Origin: Mixta theicola
GTDB lineage: Bacteria > Pseudomonadota > Gammaproteobacteria > Enterobacterales > Enterobacteriaceae
NCBI RefSeq assembly: GCF_002895925.1
Contig: NZ_NWUO01000008.1
Span: forward strand, 1-64,000
DNA: 64,000 nucleotides
Reading direction: 5' to 3'
The notes under the pieces are model-generated. The model ran no database searches. It was given only the letters and a program-made list of their open reading frames with translations, and was not told where the DNA came from. The translations under genes were made by a program, and so were the position numbers. Positions 57,585 to 64,000 of this stretch are shown here, one piece after another (within the stretch, counting starts at the first letter, position 1; every line of letters begins with the position of its first letter).

Positions 57585-58187
57585 ATGACGACACGTCCGG
57601 ATAACTATTTTACTGAAAAATATCAGCTTACCGCCACGCACTCTGAAGTTGTGGCGGCGTTACCTTTCCTGCGGCCAGGCAAAGCGCTGGACGTGGGCTG
57701 CGGCAGCGGGCGCAATAGCCTGTGGCTGAATATGAAAGGGTTTGCGGTCACCGCCTGGGATAAAAACCCGCAAAGCATTGAGCGGCTGAATCAGATCATT
57801 GCCGCCGAAGGGCTCAGCGGGATTGAAACGCAGATTACCGATCTCAACAGCGTGCGCTTTAACGGCGCGTATGATTTTGTGCTGTCCACCGTGGTGATGA
57901 TGTTTTTACAGCCGGAAACCATTCCCCAGCTGATTGCCGATATGCAGGCCAGCACGGTTAAAAATGGCTATAACCTGATTGTCGCCGCGATGGACACGGA
58001 AGATTATCCCTGCCCGATTCCCTTCCCTTTTACCTTTAAGTCCGGCGAGTTAAGCCATTACTATCGTCAATGGCAGATTATCAAATATAACGAGCATGTC
58101 GGACAGCTGCACAGAACGGATGAAAACGGCAACCGCATCAGCCTGCGTTTCGCCACGCTGCTGGCGAAAAAGGCGCCGGCAGAATAA
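57585..58187 (+). CDS. tehB: TehB-type SAM-dependent methyltransferase
   Basis: A 200-residue class I methyltransferase close to E. coli TehB (197 residues), which volatilises or modifies tellurite and selenite using S-adenosylmethionine. NYFTEKYQLTATHSEV opens the protein, ALDVGCGSGRNSLWL binds SAM, and YDFVLSTVVMMFL and NLIVAAMDTEDYPCPIPFPFTFKSGEL match TehB specifically. In E. coli tehB follows the transporter tehA; here it is alone, 58 bases after ppx, and ends exactly where pdeF begins on the other strand. Confidence 0.9.
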   Translation: MTTRPDNYFTEKYQLTATHSEVVAALPFLRPGKALDVGCGSGRNSLWLNMKGFAVTAWDKNPQSIERLNQIIAAEGLSGIETQITDLNSVRFNGAYDFVLSTVVMMFLQPETIPQLIADMQASTVKNGYNLIVAAMDTEDYPCPIPFPFTFKSGELSHYYRQWQIIKYNEHVGQLHRTDENGNRISLRFATLLAKKAPAE

Positions 58188-60380
58188 TCAGTGCTCTACC
58201 AGCGTGGTTAACGGCTGCGGCTCGCTGATGGCGAAGCCCTGTAAATAATCGATGCCCAGCCCGCGCAGCGCAGCCGCTACCGCCTCTGATTCAACGCACT
58301 CCGCCACTATCTGCATCCGCTTCAGCCGGGCGACGCGGCAGATGGATTCAATAATCTGGTAGTCCAGCGGACTGTACAGCATATTCTGGACGAAGCTGCC
58401 GTCAATTTTCAGCATATCGGCCTGCAGCGTTTTCAGCTGCAGATAGCTGGCATAGCCAACGCCAAAGTTAACAATCGCGATGCGGCATCCCAGCCGACGC
58501 AGGCGATTAATGGTGCGATAGCCCGCAGATAAATTCATATTTCCTGCGGCCTCGCTGATTTCCAGTATCAGCTGCCACGGCTCAACCTGATGGTGCTTCA
58601 GCAGCTGCTCCAGTTCGTTGACAAAATGAGGACGGTAAAGGCTGGCGGCATGGATATTGATGGCAAAGCGCATCGCAGGCAAACGCGCGCGGCTGCTATC
58701 GATAAAGCCCAGCGCATGTTTCAATACCCAGCGATCCATTTCCCATGTCAGACCAAACTCCTGCACTATCGGTAAAAAACGCGCGGGCGCAAGCTGCTCT
58801 CCTTGCGCATCCACCAGCCTCAGCAGCAACTCATGGTAATCATCGCCGCGTAATCCCTCAATGCGCTGCGCCATCATCACAAAGCGATCGTTATCCAGCG
58901 CCTGCTGAACCTCATCCAGCTGCGTCAGCTTCTCCTTCGCCTGACGCTGAGGGTTTATGTTGCCCTGCTGCAAATTTTCCGGCTGATGGCTGTAGAGAGA
59001 AACCTCAGCCATTTCGCTAAGCTCTCCCAGCAGCCTCGGCAGATTATTAACCGGCGGCACAACGTGACAATAGCTGATGCCAATATCGGGCTGTAACGGC
59101 AGCCCCTGCCAGCGCAAACTGTAGCCATCGATGCGGGTGCCAATCTGGTCAATACGCTCTTCATGGGTGGCCTTATCCAGACGCAGCGCCAGCGCAAAGC
59201 CAGGCAAATGATAAATCACCTCTTTGGGCTGCAATAGCGGCTGTAAATGCGCCGCCAGCCGTCGTTTATATTCAATGCGCAGATCCAGCCCCCAGGTTCG
59301 GCTAAGGCGATCGAGCTCAGGAATGCGTAAAAAACAGAGCGTGGAGGACGCCTGCTGCGCCAGCATGGCTTTTAGCGCCCGCAGATTAGGCAGATCGACC
59401 ACCGGATCGACCAGCGCCGCCTCCCGTGATTTCTTAATCAGCCTGCGCTGGCGTACGCCGTTGACGCCAATAAAGTACAGAATTAACGACCATACCAGCA
59501 GGTTGGTAGTATTCACCGCCAGATGCAGCGTGAGCTCTGGCTGGGTACGAAATTGATACAGCAAAATCAGCACCAACGACCACGCCAGCGCGGAAAGCAG
59601 ATAGCCAAAGCGTGCCGCCGCCCACAGCATGGTGGGCAGTAAAAGCAATGATGCAAAGTCGCTGATCGCCTGATTTTGCAGCTCGCTATGCAATAGCATC
59701 AACAGGGTCACCAGCAGGGTAAGCCAAACCAGCCAGACTCTTATTTCTGCGTCGCTCACGCTTTCCGCGATCTGCTGGCGCAGCAGGTTTATCTGGCGGG
59801 GAAAATAGCGCGCATGGCGAAAGCAGCGGATCGCCATGTAGTAAAGCGGCAGGATCGCCACGCAGGATAGCAAAATAGCCTGGTAGTTAATCAGGGTGCG
59901 CAGCGTCAGCGGATTGCGGTTAAAAACCGAGAGGGAAGCGGGTACGGCTTTCAGCGTCACCATAGTTTGCAGTAAAAATACCAGCAGCGTCGGCAGGAGA
60001 AAACCAATCCAGAACAGACGCATCAGGCCAAGCCCCTGCGTTCCCGGCGTCGCGCCCCACTGCCGTCCGGCCCAGATGCGGTAGCCCAGCCAGCAGATAC
60101 TGATGCCGCAGATAAACAGGGTACAGATGATCAGCGCGTGGCCCAGCGAAAAAATGGTTAAATAACGCAATAAAAGCGCCAGCGTAATGCCGGGCAGCGC
60201 CGCCCAGTCAAAAACCATCAGCAGCGCTACCGTTAATGTCACCGGTAAAAATAGCAGATAAACCGGACCGTCAGGCAGCAGCAGCTTAGCCGATAACGCA
60301 TCGGAAAGCGGCATCAGCAACAGCGACAGCCATAAAGGCCCCCCCCACCAGCTACGGCGGAATTGACTGAACGATGACAT
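58188..60380 (-). CDS. pdeF: PdeF-like GGDEF-EAL membrane protein with altered EAL site
   Basis: A 730-residue protein (E. coli PdeF/YfgF 747) with an N-terminal MASE1-like membrane domain (about 10-310), a degenerate GGDEF domain and a C-terminal EAL domain. In active EAL phosphodiesterases the motif DDFG provides two metal-binding aspartates; here it reads IVNFGVGYASY, so both are replaced (positions about 637-638). The signature E of the EAL motif (YHELLLR, about 517), NIHA, LEISE, KIDGSFV and VAECVES are kept. The protein may bind rather than cleave cyclic di-GMP. The ATG at 60380 is the first ATG. A run of eight G in codons 11-14 is a potential slippage site. It is divergent from yfgG as in E. 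coli. Confidence 0.88.
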   Translation of the reverse strand: MSSFSQFRRSWWGGPLWLSLLLMPLSDALSAKLLLPDGPVYLLFLPVTLTVALLMVFDWAALPGITLALLLRYLTIFSLGHALIICTLFICGISICWLGYRIWAGRQWGATPGTQGLGLMRLFWIGFLLPTLLVFLLQTMVTLKAVPASLSVFNRNPLTLRTLINYQAILLSCVAILPLYYMAIRCFRHARYFPRQINLLRQQIAESVSDAEIRVWLVWLTLLVTLLMLLHSELQNQAISDFASLLLLPTMLWAAARFGYLLSALAWSLVLILLYQFRTQPELTLHLAVNTTNLLVWSLILYFIGVNGVRQRRLIKKSREAALVDPVVDLPNLRALKAMLAQQASSTLCFLRIPELDRLSRTWGLDLRIEYKRRLAAHLQPLLQPKEVIYHLPGFALALRLDKATHEERIDQIGTRIDGYSLRWQGLPLQPDIGISYCHVVPPVNNLPRLLGELSEMAEVSLYSHQPENLQQGNINPQRQAKEKLTQLDEVQQALDNDRFVMMAQRIEGLRGDDYHELLLRLVDAQGEQLAPARFLPIVQEFGLTWEMDRWVLKHALGFIDSSRARLPAMRFAINIHAASLYRPHFVNELEQLLKHHQVEPWQLILEISEAAGNMNLSAGYRTINRLRRLGCRIAIVNFGVGYASYLQLKTLQADMLKIDGSFVQNMLYSPLDYQIIESICRVARLKRMQIVAECVESEAVAAALRGLGIDYLQGFAISEPQPLTTLVEH

Positions 60381-60663
60381 GTTATATCCGGTAAACAAGA
60401 ACGGCCTCTTCGGGAATGATAAAGCTCACAGCAAAAGCTGCATAAAACAAAAACCGTTCACATACTAAGTTCCATCAGGCTTTCAGGTTTGATATGCGTC
60501 AAACATCCTTATTAAAAGCGCCCTCAGCCCGCTTCTTGTTTAGCCTGCGGGCAAGTTGCGCCGGTTGGTTTTACCGCATCAGGCGACGGCGCGGCATTGA
60601 CCTGACGGTAACCCTGTGCCTAAATTGTCCCACCGCCCTCGGGCCTGCTACAGGAGTACCTGC
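60381..60663. other. pdeF-yfgG divergent intergenic region
   Basis: About 280 bases with the promoters of both genes. I see no clear operator; an aggag near 60651-60655 is the yfgG ribosome site. Confidence 0.35.
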
Positions 60664-60852
60664 GTGAATAGCATCACCTCATTGCGAAAACGCCGTAAAA
60701 CTGGCCGACTAACCCGCATTGTGTTGTTAATCAGCTTTATCATATTGTTTGGTCGTTTGCTGTTTGTTTTGCCCGGCGCGTTCCAGCACCATCAGGATAA
60801 GAAGGTGGACGTCGAGCTACTCATGACCACCCAGCCCGCCAGTAAAAAGTAA
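60664..60852 (+). CDS. yfgG: Small membrane protein YfgG
   Basis: A 62-residue protein with a basic N-terminus (LRKRRKTGRLTR), one membrane helix (IVLLISFIILFGRLLFVLPGAF) and a hydrophilic tail, matching the 63-residue E. coli YfgG in sequence (MTRIVLLISFI-x-FFGR) and in position next to pdeF. A GTG at 60664 with aggag nine bases upstream is taken as start; the frame's ATG at 60616 would add 16 unconserved residues. E. coli YfgG has been linked to metal tolerance, though I cannot judge that from sequence. Confidence 0.85.
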   Translation: MNSITSLRKRRKTGRLTRIVLLISFIILFGRLLFVLPGAFQHHQDKKVDVELLMTTQPASKK

Positions 60853-60864
60853 TGATGCGAGCGT

Positions 60865-60890
60865 TAAGTTGCCTTAACTGAGACAACTTA
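60865..60890. other. Stem-loop in the mgtE leader
   Basis: TAAGTTG (60865-60871) pairs with CAACTTA (60884-60890) in the 107 bases between yfgG and mgtE. It lacks a following T-run. It could be a weak terminator of yfgG or part of the mgtE leader; I cannot recognise a known magnesium riboswitch. Confidence 0.3.
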
Positions 60891-60959
60891 CCCTCTCTTC
60901 ATGCCTGTAGAAAACGCTGGGCTTACTTTGCCCGTGCTTCCAGACGCCAGGGAATTTTT

Positions 60960-62372
60960 ATGTCTGTATCTCAAGCCCGGCAGCTCGCCGATACCCGCAG
61001 CCGTATTCTGACGCTTCTGCTGAATGAGCCGGAGCTGGTGGAAAGCCTGCTGCAGCCGCCGCCGTCGGCAGAAACATCGGCGCAGATTGACAGCCTGCGT
61101 CATGATCTTACCCTGCTGCACGCGGCGGATATTGCCGATATTCTTGAAGCCCTGCCGGAAGATGAACGTCAGGCGCTGTGGCGGCTGGTGGATAACTCCC
61201 GGCGCGGCCAGGTGCTGGTAGAGGCGTCGGAAACGGTCTGGGAAAGCCTGACCGAAGCGATGAGCGATAAAGATATTCTGCAGGCCATTGAGCCACTGGA
61301 TATTGACGATCAGGCTTATCTGGCGAAATATCTGCCGCGCGATCTTACCGGACGGCTGCTCACCTCGCTGGACCCAACGCTGCGCGCCCGCGTGCTGAAC
61401 GTGGTGCATTTCGACCGCGATCGCGTTGGCCGCATCATGGACTTTAATTTCATTAGCGTGCGCGCCGACGTCTGTCTGGCGACGGTGCAGCGCTTTTTAC
61501 GGCGCAGGCGCGCTATTCCGCAAGGCACCGATAAGCTGTTTATTACTGATAAAAACAACGTGCTGTTGGGCGAGCTGCCGCTTACCGATATTTTGCTGAA
61601 CCAGCCCGATACGCCGGTTTTTACCATAATGAATAATCGGCCCAATACCTTTCACCTGGATGATAAAGCGGAAGATGCCGCCGGCGCTTTCGAACGTTAT
61701 AACCTGATTTCAGCCGCGGTGATTGATGCGCAGGGCAAGCTGATTGGACGCGTTACCATTGAAGATGTTATCGACCTGGTTAACGAAGAGAACGAAAGCA
61801 ATATCCGTAAGATGAGCGGCCTGAGTCAGGAAGAGGAAGTCTTCGCGCCGGTAAGAAAGGCGGTGCGCACGCGCTGGGCCTGGCTGGCCATCAACCTCTG
61901 CACCGCGTTTGTCGCCTCCAGGGTGATTGGCCTGTTCGAAGAGACGATTTCACAGCTGGTGGCGCTGGCGACGCTCATGCCGATCGTGGCGGGCATCGGC
62001 GGCAATACCGGTAACCAGACGATTACCATGATTGTGCGCGCGCTGGCGCTGCATCAGGTGGAGCCGGGGAACTTTAGCTTTCTCTTTATGCGCGAACTGA
62101 GCGTGGCGCTTATCAACGGTCTGTTCTGGGGCAGCATTATGGGCGGGATTACCTGGCTGATGTATGACAACCTGGCGCTGGGCGGCGTGATGATGCTGGC
62201 GATGATCCTTAACCTGCTGCTGGCGGCAATGACCGGCGTGCTGATCCCGCTGATAATGACCAAACTGCAACGCGATCCGGCCATCGGCTCCAGCGTGATG
62301 ATTACCGCGCTGACCGATACCGGCGGCTTCTTTATTTTCCTCGGTCTGGCAACGCTATTCCTGCTGCACTGA
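60960..62372 (+). CDS. mgtE: MgtE-family magnesium transporter
   Basis: A 470-residue magnesium channel/transporter. The order is an N-terminal superhelical domain (LLHAADIADILEALPEDERQALWRLV), a pair of CBS domains (VGRIMDFNFISVRAD to GRVTIEDVIDLVNEE, about 150-280) that sense magnesium, and a five-helix membrane domain with the family's pore motif MPIVAGIGGNTGNQTITMIVRALAL. A gaggg-like site precedes the ATG at 60960. E. coli lacks mgtE, so this gene is an addition to the region beside yfgG. A perfect terminator follows the stop. Confidence 0.94.
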   Translation: MSVSQARQLADTRSRILTLLLNEPELVESLLQPPPSAETSAQIDSLRHDLTLLHAADIADILEALPEDERQALWRLVDNSRRGQVLVEASETVWESLTEAMSDKDILQAIEPLDIDDQAYLAKYLPRDLTGRLLTSLDPTLRARVLNVVHFDRDRVGRIMDFNFISVRADVCLATVQRFLRRRRAIPQGTDKLFITDKNNVLLGELPLTDILLNQPDTPVFTIMNNRPNTFHLDDKAEDAAGAFERYNLISAAVIDAQGKLIGRVTIEDVIDLVNEENESNIRKMSGLSQEEEVFAPVRKAVRTRWAWLAINLCTAFVASRVIGLFEETISQLVALATLMPIVAGIGGNTGNQTITMIVRALALHQVEPGNFSFLFMRELSVALINGLFWGSIMGGITWLMYDNLALGGVMMLAMILNLLLAAMTGVLIPLIMTKLQRDPAIGSSVMITALTDTGGFFIFLGLATLFLLH

Positions 62373-62400
62373 CGCCGGGCGGCGTGGCTTTTACCCTGAC

Positions 62401-62428
62401 GGGCTTGCGGTTACCGCAAGCCCTTTTC
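62401..62428 (+). terminator. mgtE terminator
   Basis: GGGCTTGCGGT and ACCGCAAGCCC form a near-perfect stem (62401-62423) followed by TTTT. Confidence 0.88.
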
Positions 62429-62516
62429 CGCCTCTTTCTGCCGCTTTATCCCCCTCACGCCGCTTTGTTGCTGGCGGTTAGTCATCACAAATAGCCAACA
62501 TTCTCGCAGGGTTTTG

Positions 62517-62554
62517 TTGACAATTTGTTCGCGGTGAAAATAAATGTATAGACA
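62517..62554 (+). promoter_or_regulatory. hut operon promoter with HutC-like operator
   Basis: TTGACA (62517-62522), 17 bases, then ATAAAT (62540-62545) make a sigma-70-type promoter. Directly after it TGTATAGACA (62545-62554) differs by one base from the palindrome TGTATATACA, the core bound by the histidine-utilisation repressor HutC. The assignment of the repressor is inference; hutC is not in the window. Confidence 0.5.
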
Positions 62555-62579
62555 ACTCATGACAAGTGGAAGGTAAACC

Positions 62580-63809
62580 GTGCTCCTCGCTGCTACCGAC
62601 ATCGTCTGGCGCAATGCCAGACTGGCAACGCTCGATCCCGATCGCCCAACGCCTTACGGATTGCTGGACGATCATGATCTGGTCATCCGCGACGGCCAGA
62701 TTCTGGCTATTTTACCCGCTGGAGAAGCTTCTGGCGGCATCGTCCATGACGCCAGAGGACGGCTGGTGACGCCGGGCTTAATCGACTGCCATACCCATTT
62801 AGTGTTTGGCGGCAACCGCGCCGCTGAATGGGAACAGCGGATGAATGGCGTCTCCTATCAGGAAATCAGCGCGCAGGGCGGAGGGATTAACGCCACGGTT
62901 GCCGCAACCCGCCAGACCGGTGAAAGTGACCTGCTGCGGCTGGCTACGGCACGCCTGCAGCGGCTGCTTAATGAAGGCGTAACCACGCTGGAAATAAAAT
63001 CCGGCTACGGGCTTACGCTGGAAGACGAAGCAAAAATGCTGCGGGTTGCCCGTCAGCTGGCGGCTCAGCATCCGGTGGAAATCAGTCCGACGTTGCTCGC
63101 CGCCCATGCCGTGCCAGTTGAATATCGCCACGATAAAGAAGCCTGGATCAGTCTGATTTGCGAAACGCTGCTACCGCAGCTGTGGAAGGAAGGCATGTTT
63201 GAGGCGGTGGATGTCTTTTGTGAAAGCGTAGGCTTCACGCCACAGCAGTGTGAGCGGGTATTTGCTACCGCACAGCGTTACGGCATTCCGGTTAAAGGTC
63301 ACGTTGAGCAGCTTTCTTTACTGGGCGGCGCACGGCTGGTGAGCCGCTATCAGGGGCTTTCGGCCGATCATCTGGAATATCTGGATGAGCAAGGCGTCCA
63401 GGCAATGCGCGCCAGCGGCACGGTCGCGGTGCTGTTACCGGGGGCGTTTTATTTTCTGCGTGAGACCCGCTACCCGCCGGTGGCAACGCTGCGCCGCCAT
63501 CAGGTGCCGATCGCCGTCGCCACCGATTACAATCCCGGCACCAGCCCTTTCGCCAGCCTGCATTTAGCGATGAATATGGCCTGCGTCCAGTTTGGTCTGA
63601 CGCCGGAAGAAGCCTGGGCGGGAGTGACGCGCCATGCGGCGCAGGCCCTGGGCCGACAACGCACCCACGGCCAGCTTAAGGCCGGATTTATCGCCGATCT
63701 CGCCATCTGGGAGGCGGAGCAGCCGGTGGAAATGGTTTACGAGCCCGGCCGTAATCCGCTTTACGCCCGGGTATTTCGCGGACGTATAACGCACGGGAGC
63801 GCATTATGA
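62580..63809 (+). CDS. hutI: Imidazolonepropionase HutI
   Basis: A 409-residue zinc amidohydrolase that opens the imidazolone ring in histidine breakdown to N-formimidoyl-glutamate. Metal ligands H71 and H73 are in [53 protein letters not shown] and [11 protein letters not shown] (with the metal-site aspartate) are signatures of HutI. The GTG at 62580 is used as start, after ggaagg. It overlaps hutG by four bases and lies behind a HutC-like operator. Confidence 0.95.
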   Translation: MLLAATDIVWRNARLATLDPDRPTPYGLLDDHDLVIRDGQILAILPAGEASGGIVHDARGRLVTPGLIDCHTHLVFGGNRAAEWEQRMNGVSYQEISAQGGGINATVAATRQTGESDLLRLATARLQRLLNEGVTTLEIKSGYGLTLEDEAKMLRVARQLAAQHPVEISPTLLAAHAVPVEYRHDKEAWISLICETLLPQLWKEGMFEAVDVFCESVGFTPQQCERVFATAQRYGIPVKGHVEQLSLLGGARLVSRYQGLSADHLEYLDEQGVQAMRASGTVAVLLPGAFYFLRETRYPPVATLRRHQVPIAVATDYNPGTSPFASLHLAMNMACVQFGLTPEEAWAGVTRHAAQALGRQRTHGQLKAGFIADLAIWEAEQPVEMVYEPGRNPLYARVFRGRITHGSAL

Positions 63810-64000
63810 AACAGTGGCGGCCCACCTCATCCGGGATCTGGCAAGGCCGTGATGATACCGCAGAGGCCGATAATGCCCGGCGTCTGTTCCAGACCGTCAC
63901 CTGCAGCACGACTTTTTGCCCGGAGCAGCAGGCCGGAGATATTGCGCTGTTAGGATTTGCCTGCGATGAAGGGGTTAAACGTAACCACGGACGAACCGGC
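63806..64000 (+). CDS. hutG: Formimidoylglutamase HutG, N-terminal part (cut by window edge)
   Basis: 65 codons from an ATG at 63806 to the window end. The sequence WQGRDD and [21 protein letters not shown] has the start of an arginase/agmatinase-fold protein with the GVxRNxGRxG motif of HutG, which hydrolyses N-formimidoyl-glutamate to glutamate and formamide. It overlaps the hutI stop by four bases (atga). The metal-binding motifs lie beyond the window, so activity cannot be checked. Confidence 0.88.
   Translation, partial: MKQWRPTSSGIWQGRDDTAEADNARRLFQTVTCSTTFCPEQQAGDIALLGFACDEGVKRNHGRTG

Noticed and set aside
60853-60959. Known magnesium riboswitch (M-box) before mgtE
   Set aside because: The leader is too short and lacks recognisable M-box conserved blocks.

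Overview
The window is chromosomal DNA of an enterobacterium. The gene order acrD-ypfM-yffB-dapE-ypfN-ypfH-tmcA-ypfJ-purC-bamC-dapA-gcvR-bcp-perM-bepA-hda-uraA-upp-purM-purN-ppk-ppx-pdeF-yfgG follows Escherichia coli. The departures (a nitrate-reductase cluster joined to narQ, a Pst-type transporter beside ppk, a hut operon, no hyf genes, no arsC-like gene between bepA and hda) and the fairly high GC suggest Erwiniaceae such as Mixta, Pantoea or Erwinia. The genus is an inference; there is no rRNA or other marker here to settle it.

Layout. 0-1.3 kb: an AT-rich scrap of a type VI secretion (T6SS) accessory locus (C-terminal part of a DUF3289 protein, a DUF943 protein, a truncated hcp). 1.4-3.7 kb: the peptidoglycan hydrolase gene ampH and a DUF1176 periplasmic protein. 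4.1-12.1 kb: a DeoR-regulated rare-sugar operon (binding protein, double ATPase, two permeases, an AlsE-type epimerase, a ROK kinase and a frameshifted PfkB kinase), with a CRP-like site upstream. 12.1-26.6 kb: nudK, then nitrate respiration (narGHJI, narK, narL, narQ, narP) interrupted by ansP. 26.8-32.9 kb: the efflux pump acrD, the 19-residue ypfM, yffB, dapE, ypfN and a frameshifted ypfH. 33-41.1 kb: tmcA, ypfJ, purC, bamC, dapA, gcvR, bcp, perM. 41.4-45.1 kb: a periplasmic DsrE-like protein, a long non-coding stretch, bepA and hda. 45.3-49.1 kb: pyrimidine salvage (uraA, upp) and purine synthesis (purMN). 49.2-57.5 kb: pstC-pstA-pstB without pstS or phoU, divergent from ppk-ppx. 57.6-62.4 kb: tehB, pdeF with a degenerate EAL site, yfgG, mgtE. 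62.5-64 kb: start of a histidine-utilisation operon (hutI, hutG cut by the window edge).

How genes work together. NarK imports nitrate, NarGHI reduces it on the membrane, NarJ matures NarG, and NarQ with NarL and NarP sense nitrate and nitrite; FNR boxes lie upstream of narG and narK. PurR-like operators precede both purC and purMN. Pst-type phosphate uptake sits head to head with polyphosphate synthesis and degradation. BepA and BamC both serve outer-membrane protein assembly.

I saw no rRNA, tRNA, CRISPR array, insertion sequence or prophage. The least ordinary items are the rare-sugar operon, the Pst system lacking PstS, the degenerate PdeF, the narL gene without an adjacent narX, two single-base frameshifts, and the T6SS remnant at the left edge.
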